Shown here: positions 14,301 through 20,997 of the stretch, piece by piece | Numbering within the stretch: position 1 is the stretch's first letter | How the letters are laid out: the number at the start of each line of letters is the position of its first letter | DNA from: SIG588 sp045533175 | GTDB taxonomy: Bacteria; Bacillota; Clostridia; Oscillospirales; Acutalibacteraceae | Length of the DNA: 21,245 nt | Assembly: GCA_045533175.1 (NCBI GenBank) | Contig: JAZSHJ010000030.1 | Span: 1-21,245 of the forward strand | Direction: 5' to 3' | Notes under the pieces: model-generated | What the model was told of the DNA's origin: nothing | Database searches by the model: none | Seen by the model: only the letters and a program-made list of their open reading frames with translations | Program-made: the position numbers and the translations under genes

Positions 14301-16591
14301 GTGGTGGCTTCTTTCGCGCCCACCTTCTTCGTGTTCAGGGCGTTCGCGAGCATCGCCGCGTGAAGTTCTTCCTCCATCTCGACGGTCGCGTTCGCATGGG
14401 CACAGTAGGTTGCCACATCGTACACTTCAATGCGGGCCAATTTTTCGATCTGATTCATGGGGATACGGAACGAACCCTCGCTGTGCAAGCGGTTCTTCAA
14501 ACACGCATTCAGCAACAGGGTGGCTTGACCATCCACAAAGGTGATTTCCGGCATAGCGCCCCACGTCCAGTTGCCTTCGGCATTGCTTTGATCGTATTTT
14601 ACCTCCGGAAGCGTCGCGGTTCCGTTGCCCTTGGTGGCAAACAACTTCACGTACACCGGCTTGTTTTTGTTATCATCACCGCCGGCGGCAGGGCCGAACA
14701 CATTGATGTAGGTGTAACCCGCGAAATCGGGTGTCACCTCGAGCACCGCCGAATTCATGTTGTACGCATCGGGATGAATGAGATCCTCGTAATAGTCGCA
14801 CACCACGCGGCCGTTGAAATCCATATACGCATAGCCGTTGTCGGTGATGGGATGCACGTATTCGGTGTTCACCAATTTCATGGATTTGATATACACTTTC
14901 CCTGCAAAGTCCACGCTGGCGCCGAGAATCTGGAAACTCATGCTGCCATTCGCGATCGCCGCCATCTCTTCCGCCGTGAAGGTGTGGAGGAACAAGCCGT
15001 TACGCTTGCTGAGCAGACGGTCGGTATCGGTGAATACATCCTTCAGCGCCATGCCGCTGTAGGACTGATAGCGGAACAACTGCCAACGCTCGGTGGTAAA
15101 GTCGAAGTCGATGTAATATTCCACCACCATGGTCACGCTTTGACCCTGCGGCACGTTTTCAAGCAGTTTGCCGTCCAAGCTGAAGCCGGACCAGTCGTAG
15201 TTCAAACGGATACCGTATTCGTCGGTGCCGGGGATCAAGGTCGGGGTGATGCTGCCCTGATCGCCTTGCGCGGTCACGGCGAAGTTTGTGTTCAAAACGC
15301 CGCCTTTGGTATCCAAAGTCACATACGGACGCGGCAGAGTGCTGGTGTTTTCGAGCAACACTTCGTCACACGCATCACACGTGATCTTGGTGCCGGTCGC
15401 GCCGATCTTGGTGGTCACACCGTATTCTCTTCCCATCTTGTATTCGTGGAAGAGTTCCTTCAACTCGGCCGTGGCCGCCGCTTCGTTGCAATAGGTGGTC
15501 ACGTCGTACACTTCGACGGACGCGATCTTGCTCACGTCTTCCGTCATCAAGCGGAACGAACTGCCGTTGTTGCCGTTGGTAAAGCTGGTTTCGGGCAACA
15601 TCACGCCGCCCACGCCGTTTGTGAAGTCAATGACCGGATGCGCATACCCGTTGTCGCACGCCCAACGGTCGTGTTGGGGGTTGGGGGTGTATGCTTCAAA
15701 CTGGTTGAAGGTAATGGACGTGTTTTCATAGCCTTCCTTGGCGGTCATTTTGATGTACACCGGCTTGTTCTTGGTGCTGTCGGAAGCCAACGCTTTGCCC
15801 TGCACCTTGAAGTGGGTGTAGGTGGTGCCTTCCGGGAAGGTGGAAAGGTTCTTGGAATCAGTCGTCTTCACAAAGTTCGGATAGTAATCCGACAGCAGCT
15901 CCGCCTGGGGTACAAAGTTAATGTACGCACAGCCGCGGTCATCGGTGTTGACGTACTTGGTTTCCACGAATTTCAGCGACTTGATGTACGTGCCGCCGTT
16001 GGAACCTGCACAGCCTTTGAAACCGATGGCCATACCTTCGTTGCGAATGGCATCCAACTGAGCCGCAGGATAGGTGTACGCGAGCACCGCCGTCTGATCC
16101 AACAGCAACACGTTGTTGCCCTTACCGTCATCCGGCTTACCGTTGGTGAAGTAATCGATCCATTGTTCGCCCGCCTGCTTCACGCCGTTCGCATCGTAAA
16201 CCGACGCGGGCATGATGCGGAGCAACTGGTCACCGGTCTTCACCGAAGAGTCGATATAGTACTCGACCAACATGGTGACGCTTTCGACATCCGAACCGTA
16301 CAACGCATCGCTGCCGATCCAGAAGCCCTGCCAGTCACTCGCCAGGCTTTCGGGGTTCTGAAGTTTCAGACCGTAGCCTTCCTCATCGGAAATTTTGGTC
16401 GGGATGTAGGGATCGATACCGGAATTCTGCAACTCCCGACTGGCCGTTACATTACCGTTTTCATCAATCTCCATCCAAATGAAGGGGGTGGGGAGCTCGT
16501 TCGTCCTTGCCGCAGTGAACAGCGTGATACCGCTGACACACGACAGCAACAACGCCACGCTCAGCACCAGGGACAAAATACGTTTTGTCAT
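11336..16591 (-). CDS. Giant secreted four-unit repeat protein with FIVAR-like, Cys-pair and dockerin C-terminus
   Basis: A 1751-aa exported protein. It has a signal peptide (about 1-28; MTKRILSLVLSVALLLSCVS), then four tandem units at about 33-418, 419-795, 796-1180 and 1181-1490. A FIVAR-like three-helix segment (1498-1558) follows, then Cys-pair modules (1560-1678; CVDCG, CEVC, CAVC) and a dockerin (1686-1745). The dockerin F-hands DVNEDGRIDSTD and DVDGNGKIDSTD keep the calcium ligands and Ser-Thr recognition residues. By family, the dockerin should bind a cohesin, placing the protein on a cell-surface or cellulosome-like complex. No glycoside hydrolase or protease motif was recognised in the units, so the function is unknown. 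The ATG at 16591 has AAAGGAAG upstream. A paralogue lies immediately downstream. Confidence 0.92.
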   Translation of the reverse strand: MTKRILSLVLSVALLLSCVSGITLFTAARTNELPTPFIWMEIDENGNVTASRELQNSGIDPYIPTKISDEEGYGLKLQNPESLASDWQGFWIGSDALYGSDVESVTMLVEYYIDSSVKTGDQLLRIMPASVYDANGVKQAGEQWIDYFTNGKPDDGKGNNVLLLDQTAVLAYTYPAAQLDAIRNEGMAIGFKGCAGSNGGTYIKSLKFVETKYVNTDDRGCAYINFVPQAELLSDYYPNFVKTTDSKNLSTFPEGTTYTHFKVQGKALASDSTKNKPVYIKMTAKEGYENTSITFNQFEAYTPNPQHDRWACDNGYAHPVIDFTNGVGGVMLPETSFTNGNNGSSFRLMTEDVSKIASVEVYDVTTYCNEAAATAELKELFHEYKMGREYGVTTKIGATGTKITCDACDEVLLENTSTLPRPYVTLDTKGGVLNTNFAVTAQGDQGSITPTLIPGTDEYGIRLNYDWSGFSLDGKLLENVPQGQSVTMVVEYYIDFDFTTERWQLFRYQSYSGMALKDVFTDTDRLLSKRNGLFLHTFTAEEMAAIANGSMSFQILGASVDFAGKVYIKSMKLVNTEYVHPITDNGYAYMDFNGRVVCDYYEDLIHPDAYNMNSAVLEVTPDFAGYTYINVFGPAAGGDDNKNKPVYVKLFATKGNGTATLPEVKYDQSNAEGNWTWGAMPEITFVDGQATLLLNACLKNRLHSEGSFRIPMNQIEKLARIEVYDVATYCAHANATVEMEEELHAAMLANALNTKKVGAKEATTTENGYTGDTVCITCDTVLKYGVVIPKQNDSGLPTPYAQFGTEGGVLSALGADILPAGEGVTSVVVEAIGATGEAGIKLTGDWKGIQMNGVSLATMAQGKKAALVIEYYVDADLTGNEQMFRYRIAGGKQVDIFGGALVSKQSGLICHVFTDAELAAIGNSDFAIDILGCAGGTDIVYLQSAKVISTEYLHVDTDGGYVYTTFEKDTLCDYYPDVEAPNANGVTYADLESDPQNYPDTDWLYRYFTLQGGPLANSPTASKPVYIKFYTTDEYKNTTVAIQGYEVTNGTNAGIFSGDAGYAAAVAEIVNGVGGVLLPKACFTNGLNRVGSFRIFYTEAVKIARVEVYDVVTYCALDDADQTLVEEFHKCMNDNRVNIKIVGKVDATTEAPGYSGDVYCATCDTKLAAGRVLPQLAESNLPDPYAWLLTTNGNYSVKGTAPVITGGAGSLEVLPIGATGEYGIRLQADWSGFLLNGAFNDVPEGKDVIMAVEYYIDSDATGQMLRYQIGGVIGDASHVDIMTSSKECHTPTLLLIPISAEQVAEAKANPDYLIAIMGCPPGANVTYIQSVRVIDPQYVKGSGDVGYDFISFEDEAVCDYYPDILGQQANGITINKTEEGKDEDGDTIRFGYIAVTQSLLKEGEANCPVVIRLTFKEGSNISGFGWQYQCKAEPQADHSEFFQAYSNVADGVVEVLIDEAAFTNKLNTLGSFRVPNSVKQPVLDNLLEIRVMRVNDNSALKAYIKSADELLEGKTYASQAAFTAALANAQEIVDDLWSTEKDIADALAALEAAEAMLVDCDHSIGVTEIEGYVKETCLTDGYEGDTVCVDCGFVLIEGKVIPHHTLTKKNAKEATCDAVGHTADLYCEVCKEIAQYGEDIPALPHTWDDGVVTKPATPTETGEITLTCAVCKSKKVVRCDFEAAMADVNEDGRIDSTDARLVLQFAVKKIAPSELNLETADVDGNGKIDSTDARLILQFAVGKIKEFPQAK
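12122..16495 (-). repeat. Four tandem ~310-385-residue repeat units in the 1751-aa dockerin protein
   Basis: Units run 16495-15338, 15337-14207, 14206-13052 and 13051-12122. Shared landmarks in order are LPxPY, a Gly-x-x-Leu strand with DWxGF or DWKGI, EYY(I/V)D, an FRY, LRY or LRI strand, Y(I/L)(K/Q)S, a DYY(P/E) motif, KPVYxK in units 1-3, (S/G)SFR and, in units 1-3, (R/S)(I/V)EVYDVxTYC. Units 1-3 end in a helix, and Cys-x-x-Cys linkers lead into units 2, 3 and 4. Unit 4 has an alternative second half leading into the FIVAR-like segment. Confidence 0.82.
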
Positions 16592-16639
16592 AGTGTATTC
16601 TTCCTTTCTTTTGGGTGTAGTGGAAATATACTCATGTTT

Positions 16640-16668
16640 GTTTTACTACCCCGCGCCGTCATTGTCAA
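16640..16668 (-). promoter_or_regulatory. Probable promoter of the 1751-aa dockerin gene
   Basis: On the minus strand a perfect TTGACA (16663-16668) is followed after 17 bases by TAAAAC (16640-16645), a weak -10 match. The -35 element and spacing are good, but the -10 is poor, so the assignment is moderate. Confidence 0.5.
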
Positions 16669-16738
16669 CAAGCGTTTCGCAATACCGACGGCAAAATGCA
16701 CAAGTTTTACTAATTTAATTTATTCTTTCACGCAAAAC

Positions 16739-16764
16739 GCCCCCGTCCGTTTTCGGACAGGGGC
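16739..16764 (-). terminator. Terminator of the PRPP synthetase gene
   Basis: An 11-bp stem with one mismatch (16739-16749 with 16754-16764) and a 4-nt loop lies 16 bases past the stop codon. It is followed on the minus strand by TTTTG, a short U-tract. Confidence 0.65.
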
Positions 16765-16779
16765 GCGAACAGGTTGGTG

Positions 16780-17925
16780 TTACCCGCGGTTGGCAAGCAA
16801 CTGGCGGATCTTTTCGTGCGGATCGATAATCACACTCGCCGACATATCGTGGTTGAGCGCCGCAATGATATACGCAATGTATTTCGATACGTCCACATCG
16901 TGGAACCACGGACGGGACAACAATTCAGGGGTACGATAGGTCAGATTGGTGCCGAACACGCCGTCGATAATGCCATCGGCATACGCCTTGTCGAAGGTGT
17001 CCAAACCGTTGGTGAAGATGGCGTAGGTCGCATAGGTGAAGATGCGCTTGGCGTTGCGTTTCTTCAATTCATACGCGATATCCAGCATGGATTCACCCGA
17101 GGAAATGATGTCATCCGCAATGAACACATCCTTGCCTTCCACCGAGTTGCCGAGATATTCGTGCGCCACAATGGGGTTGCGACCGTTTACAATGCGGGAA
17201 TAGTCGCGGCGCTTATAGAACATACCGAGATCCACACCCAACACGGAGGAATAGTACATATTGCGATTCATCGCGCCTTCATCCGGGCTGATGATGGTGA
17301 GATGGTCACGGTCGGCGATCAAATCGGGGAAAGAACGGAACAGACATTTCAGCACCTGATAGGTGGGCATGACGTTATCAAAACCCATCAGCGGCACCGC
17401 GTTTTGCACGCGGGGATCGTGTGCATCGAACGTGAGGATGTTTTCCACACCCATTGCCTGCAGTTCCTGTAACGCCCACGCACAGTCGAGCGATTCACGA
17501 TAACTGCGGCGATGCTGACGGCCGCCGTACAACAGCGGCATCACCACGTTGATGCGGTGCGCCTTACCGCCCGCCGCTTGGATGATACGCTTCAGATCCT
17601 GAAAGTGATCGTCCGGCGACATGGCGTTTTTGCGGCCGAACAGTTTATAGTCGCAATCGTAGTTGCCCACATCAATGATGATGTACAGATCATCGCCGCG
17701 GATACTGCTTTTGATGATACCTTTGCCGTCACCCGACGAAAAACGCGGGCAATCCGACTCCACAATAAAAGTATCTTCCGAATAAAAACTGCCTGCCGCC
17801 CAATTCACCAGATAGTGGTTGATCTTTTCGGTCAACTCTTCGGTGCCGCGCATGGGGAGCAGACGCAAAGGGGCCACTCGACTTTCCGAGTGGAAAATGT
17901 TCTCGCTTGTGATGATCTCCGACAA
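16780..17925 (-). CDS. prs: Ribose-phosphate pyrophosphokinase (PRPP synthetase), long form
   Basis: Predicted to make 5-phosphoribosyl-1-pyrophosphate from ribose-5-phosphate and ATP for nucleotide, His and Trp synthesis in the cytoplasm. At 381 aa it exceeds the usual ~315 aa. The family landmarks are present in variant form: YGGRQHRR (133-140) at the flexible-loop position, TFDAHDPRVQNAVP (165-178), IISPDEGAMNR (211-221) and the PRPP loop FIADDIISSGESM (268-280). Extra sequence lies at both ends. The start appears to be TTG at 17925, with GAGG eight bases upstream; no in-frame ATG with a better site is present nearby. It is monocistronic and divergent from hflX. Because of the variant loops, a related phosphoribosyl pyrophosphokinase role remains possible, though classical Prs is the best reading. 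Confidence 0.88.
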   Translation of the reverse strand: MSEIITSENIFHSESRVAPLRLLPMRGTEELTEKINHYLVNWAAGSFYSEDTFIVESDCPRFSSGDGKGIIKSSIRGDDLYIIIDVGNYDCDYKLFGRKNAMSPDDHFQDLKRIIQAAGGKAHRINVVMPLLYGGRQHRRSYRESLDCAWALQELQAMGVENILTFDAHDPRVQNAVPLMGFDNVMPTYQVLKCLFRSFPDLIADRDHLTIISPDEGAMNRNMYYSSVLGVDLGMFYKRRDYSRIVNGRNPIVAHEYLGNSVEGKDVFIADDIISSGESMLDIAYELKKRNAKRIFTYATYAIFTNGLDTFDKAYADGIIDGVFGTNLTYRTPELLSRPWFHDVDVSKYIAYIIAALNHDMSASVIIDPHEKIRQLLANRG

Positions 17926-17968
17926 AACGACCGCCTCATTTCTTTCGTGATGCTTAACTCCACTTTAG

Positions 17969-17997
17969 TGTACCATAAATCGACAGCATTGTAAAGC
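17969..17997 (-). promoter_or_regulatory. Promoter of the PRPP synthetase gene
   Basis: On the minus strand TTTACA (17992-17997) and TACACT (17969-17974) are spaced by 17 bases, about 44 bases before the TTG start. Confidence 0.7.
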
Positions 17998-18026
17998 CAA
18001 CAAATGCGAATTTTTTTAAAAAAGTG

Positions 18027-18056
18027 TAGACAATTTTTAGTGGGATACTATATACT
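18027..18056 (+). promoter_or_regulatory. Promoter of the hflX operon
   Basis: TAGACA (18027-18032) and TATACT (18051-18056), spaced by 18 bases, lie 34 bases before the ATG at 18091. The promoter is back to back with that of prs. Confidence 0.6.
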
Positions 18057-18090
18057 GTATATGTTACTGATTAAAAACGAGGTGCAAAAA

Positions 18091-19332
18091 ATGGAAGAAC
18101 AGGCTCTCCCGCGGGAACGGGTGCTTTTGTGTGCGGTGGATACCGGTGCATACGATATGGATGCCGCGCTGGCCGAATTGCGTGAACTCACCCACACGGC
18201 GGGCGGCGACACGGTGGCGGTGCTCACCCAAAAGCGGGAGTTTCCCGACCGTGCGACCTATCTCGGCAGCGGACGCCTTTTGGAAATGGCGGAAATCTGC
18301 GAACAGTCGGAGATCGATCTTGTGGTGGTGGATGACGAACTCACGTCGGTGCAACAGCGCCATTTGGAGGATGCACTCCCCTGCCGCGTGATCGATCGCA
18401 CCATGTTAATATTGGATATTTTTGCAGCACGCGCCCGTTCGTCCGAAGGACGCTTGCAGGTGGAACTCGCACAGTTGCAATACCGTCTGCCTCGTTTGCT
18501 CGGGCAAGGCGGTGATCTGTCGCGGCTCGGCGGCGGCATCGGCACGCGCGGACCGGGCGAAACCAAATTGGAAAGCGATCGCCGCCACATTCGGCGCCGC
18601 ATTGCCGCGCTGAAAGAAGAACTCGCCGAAGTGGAACGCCGCCGCGAAGAACACCGTGTGCGCCGCCGCAAGGACGGCTACTGTGCCGTGGCCATCGTGG
18701 GATACACCAATGCGGGGAAATCCACCCTGCTCAACGCCCTCACCGATGCGGACGTGTTGGCGGAGGACAAGTTGTTTGCCACGTTGGATCCCACCGTGCG
18801 CGCTCTGCGCCTGCCGGACGGGCGCACCGTGATGTTGTCGGATACCGTCGGTTTCGTGCGGCGTCTGCCCCATCACTTGGTGCGCGCATTCCGTTCCACG
18901 CTGGAAGAAGCGATCGGCGCAGACGTAATTTTGAACGTATGCGACGCCTCGTCCGACGAAGCGGCGGAACATCTGGCCGTTACCCGTTCCCTGCTGAGCG
19001 AACTGGGGTGCGGCGACACTCCGCAGATCACCGTGATGAACAAATGCGACCGTGTGAGCGTGTTGCCCGAAGCGGACGGCCCCACCGTGTGTATCAGCGC
19101 CAAAGAGCACATCGGATTTGAACAGCTGTTGCAAGCCATCACCGATGCGTTGCCGCCCGATCGCCGCCGCGTGACCTTGCTTCTTCCTTTTTCCAAAGGG
19201 GCGCTCGCGGAAGAATGCCGCCGCGACGGGGCGGTGGAATCGGAAGAATGGGTGGCCGAAGGCTTGCGCATGACGGTGACACTCGGCGCGCGCCTGCTCA
19301 ACATTACGGAACCCTATCAAGTAGAGGAGTAA
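18091..19332 (+). CDS. hflX: GTPase HflX
   Basis: Ribosome-associated GTPase of 413 aa. By family, it binds the 50S subunit and helps split or rescue stalled ribosomes under stress. The N-terminal HflX domain includes GRLQVELAQLQYRLPRLLG (120-138) and the Gly-rich GGGIGTRGPGETKLESDRR (147-165), followed by a basic coiled-coil helix. The Era-like G domain has G1 GYTNAGKST (204-212), G3 DTVGF (251-255), G4 NKCD (317-320) and G5 SAK (336-338). I chose the ATG at 18091 because GAGGTG ends six bases upstream; the open frame reaches back to 18004, but that stretch spans the promoter. A DUF1624-type gene follows after four bases and shares its transcript. Confidence 0.96.
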   Translation: MEEQALPRERVLLCAVDTGAYDMDAALAELRELTHTAGGDTVAVLTQKREFPDRATYLGSGRLLEMAEICEQSEIDLVVVDDELTSVQQRHLEDALPCRVIDRTMLILDIFAARARSSEGRLQVELAQLQYRLPRLLGQGGDLSRLGGGIGTRGPGETKLESDRRHIRRRIAALKEELAEVERRREEHRVRRRKDGYCAVAIVGYTNAGKSTLLNALTDADVLAEDKLFATLDPTVRALRLPDGRTVMLSDTVGFVRRLPHHLVRAFRSTLEEAIGADVILNVCDASSDEAAEHLAVTRSLLSELGCGDTPQITVMNKCDRVSVLPEADGPTVCISAKEHIGFEQLLQAITDALPPDRRRVTLLLPFSKGALAEECRRDGAVESEEWVAEGLRMTVTLGARLLNITEPYQVEE

Positions 19333-19336
19333 CTAT

Positions 19337-20113
19337 ATGCAAAGCACGAAAAAACCGCGCATCGCCCTGTTGGACGAAGTGCGCGGTCTGTGTGTGGTGT
19401 TGATGGTGGTGTACCACGGGTTTTACACCTTCGGTTACTATCTGGATTCCGAAGCGCACACCGCATTGTCCCGCACCTGCCGCGAACTGTTCGACTTTTT
19501 CATGCCGGTGGAACCGCTGTTTGCGGGCATCTTTATCTTTCTGTGCGGCCTTTGCTGCACCCTCTCCCGCAACAATCTGAAACGCGGTGCTCTGCTCGCG
19601 GTGGTGGCAGGCGGTGTCACGGCGGTGATGGCGATCGGTTTCCCCAACGACGTTATCTGGTTCGGGGTGCTTCACATGTTGGCCGTGTGCATCCTTTTAT
19701 ATGCGCTGTTGCATCGCGTGATCGCCAAAATCCCCGGATGGCTCGGCGCCGCCGTGTGTGCGATCCTGTTGGTGCTGTGTTGGAACCTGCCCGTGCAATA
19801 CGCCGCCGGTTTTTTCGGCATCCGTAACGTGTGGGAACTGGACGTGCCTCGCCGCGTGATGCAGATCAAATGGCTTTATCCTTTAGGACTCGGCCGCATC
19901 GGCGGCGTGCAGGGCGACTATTTCCCCCTGCTTCCGTGGATCTTTTGCTTCTTTGGGGGTAGTTTTTTGGGGCGCTATGTGCATCGCCTGCCGCAAGTGT
20001 TGAAACGGTCTCACGTCCCGCCGCTGGCCTTTATCGGACGGCACGCATTGATTGTTTACGTGGTGCATCAGCCCATCATTTTTGGGATTGTTTCCTTGGT
20101 TTCAAACATTTGA
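19337..20113 (+). CDS. DUF1624 / HGSNAT-catalytic-domain integral membrane protein
   Basis: A 258-aa polytopic membrane protein with about seven or eight hydrophobic segments. It matches the pattern of the heparan-alpha-glucosaminide N-acetyltransferase catalytic family (DUF1624). Landmarks are LLDEVRGLCVVLMVVYHG near the N-terminus, FPNDVIWFGVLHMLA (102-116), DYFPLLPWIFCFFGGSFLGR (194-213) and GRHALIVYVVHQP (234-246). Family members are thought to move acyl groups across the membrane onto sugars; the acceptor here is unknown. The ATG lies four bases after the hflX stop, with GAGGAG overlapping the end of hflX, so translation is probably coupled. Its last 38 bases overlap the opposing TSUP gene. 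Confidence 0.85.
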   Translation: MQSTKKPRIALLDEVRGLCVVLMVVYHGFYTFGYYLDSEAHTALSRTCRELFDFFMPVEPLFAGIFIFLCGLCCTLSRNNLKRGALLAVVAGGVTAVMAIGFPNDVIWFGVLHMLAVCILLYALLHRVIAKIPGWLGAAVCAILLVLCWNLPVQYAAGFFGIRNVWELDVPRRVMQIKWLYPLGLGRIGGVQGDYFPLLPWIFCFFGGSFLGRYVHRLPQVLKRSHVPPLAFIGRHALIVYVVHQPIIFGIVSLVSNI

Positions 20114-20438
20114 TCCCGATATAAATCAGCATCACGCCAAAACCGCGGCGCAACCAATCGGTGGGCAGATACACCGTGCCCCACGCCGCAAGCGCCGCTG
20201 TCACCGCACCGCCGATCGCGGCGGGCCACACGTGGCGAAATTGCACGGTGCGCCGCCGAAAATGCAAAAACAGCGCGGTAGGCGAACACGAGATAAAATA
20301 GAGCAAGTTGATGCCGGCAGCCGTCCGTTGATCCAATCCGACCACGGCGGTGAGATAGAGAAGCAATAATGTACCCCCACCTACGCCGCATCCGCTGATG
20401 AACCCCGCCACCGCGCCAACCAACCATTCGACGATCAC
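20076..20438 (-). CDS. Half-size TauE/SafE (TSUP) membrane protein, second of a pair
   Basis: A 120-aa membrane protein with about four hydrophobic segments and the TSUP glycine motif GFISGCGVGGGTLLLLYL (12-29). Classical TauE/SafE proteins are about 250 aa with two such halves, so this gene probably encodes one half of a heteromeric transporter for sulfite, sulfonates or other organic anions. I chose the GTG at 20438 because it overlaps the stop of the preceding half as GTGA, and the membrane sequence begins there. No strong separate ribosome binding site is present, which fits translational coupling. An open frame extends upstream to 20690 but runs inside the other half in a different frame and looks like chance. 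Its 3' end overlaps the opposing DUF1624 gene by 38 bases. Confidence 0.82.
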   Translation of the reverse strand: MIVEWLVGAVAGFISGCGVGGGTLLLLYLTAVVGLDQRTAAGINLLYFISCSPTALFLHFRRRTVQFRHVWPAAIGGAVTAALAAWGTVYLPTDWLRRGFGVMLIYIGIKCLKPRKQSQK

Positions 20439-20815
20439 AGCAACAACACCGCCTTTACGCCGCCGTACAGTAAGAAACCGGCCATGGCCCAACGAAGCCA
20501 TTGCACGGGAATGCGGTGAAACAAAAAGCCCGCCGCCACACCACCCACGGCACCGCCCACCAGATACCACAGCGTGTTTTCGGTCACCAATCCCCCGCGC
20601 AGAGCATATACGGTGAGCGACACCATGGAGATGGGCACCATCACGGCCAGCGACGTGGCATACGCGTTCTTTTCGGGCAATTTCATCCACCCGATCAACA
20701 GCGGCACGGCAATAAGACCGCCGCCCGCACCGAACAATCCGTTGGCCGCCCCCGCCGCCGCACCAATCAACAGCAGTCGTCCGACATTCCGCCGGTCGGC
20801 TTTTTTATTTTCCAT
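20435..20815 (-). CDS. Half-size TauE/SafE (TSUP) membrane protein, first of a pair
   Basis: A 126-aa membrane protein with the TSUP motif GAANGLFGAGGGLIAVPLL (about 22-40) and roughly four hydrophobic segments. It ends with WLRWAMAGFLLYGGVKAVLL, which parallels WLRRGFGVMLIYIGIKCL at the end of the partner. The parallel endings show the two proteins are homologous halves. The ATG at 20815 has GAGGTG six bases upstream and a promoter at 20840-20868. The partner gene begins inside this stop codon. A paired half-transporter exporting a small anion is the best reading; the substrate is unknown. Confidence 0.88.
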   Translation of the reverse strand: MENKKADRRNVGRLLLIGAAAGAANGLFGAGGGLIAVPLLIGWMKLPEKNAYATSLAVMVPISMVSLTVYALRGGLVTENTLWYLVGGAVGGVAAGFLFHRIPVQWLRWAMAGFLLYGGVKAVLLL

Positions 20816-20839
20816 ATATCACACCTCGTTTTCAACGGT

Positions 20840-20868
20840 AGTATGCACAAAAAATGCGGCGTTGACAA
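20840..20868 (-). promoter_or_regulatory. Promoter of the split TSUP operon
   Basis: On the minus strand TTGTCA (20863-20868) and CATACT (20840-20845) are spaced by 17 bases, about 25 bases before the ATG at 20815. Confidence 0.6.
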
Positions 20869-20997
20869 AAGGAAAAAAACGGCGACAATGGCAGAAATTT
20901 GGCCGAATGCACGCCATTTTCGCGCATACACTACCTTTGCAAACACGGTTGCACATTACAGCGGCCCAAAAGCCGCAAAAGATAAGGAGAAACTATC

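Noticed and set aside
7772..16495. Repeated tandem units as a CRISPR array or mobile-element signature
   Set aside because: The repeats are about 1.1 kb protein-coding units with diverged DNA, in one continuous frame per gene, and are not flanked by transposase genes or short direct repeats.
14360..16939. Very long open frame on the plus strand opposite the 1751-aa dockerin gene
   Set aside because: It is an antisense mirror of a high-GC repetitive coding region. It has no recognisable protein pattern, runs past the start of the sense gene and into prs, and lacks a good ribosome binding site. A second one at 11087-13318 is rejected for the same reason.
20439..20690. Extended upstream reading of the second TSUP gene to 20690
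   Set aside because: The extension lies inside the first TSUP gene in another frame, is rich in Arg, Gly and Cys with no membrane segments, and does not resemble the family. The GTG at 20438 is the better start.
20905..20960. Sigma-G type promoter before the SASP gene (GCATA at 20924 and CATTACA at 20954, or GAATG at 20905 and CATACAC at 20925)
   Set aside because: The first pair is spaced 25 bases and the second about 15, while sigma-G promoters normally have 17-18. A promoter must exist here but I cannot place it with confidence.
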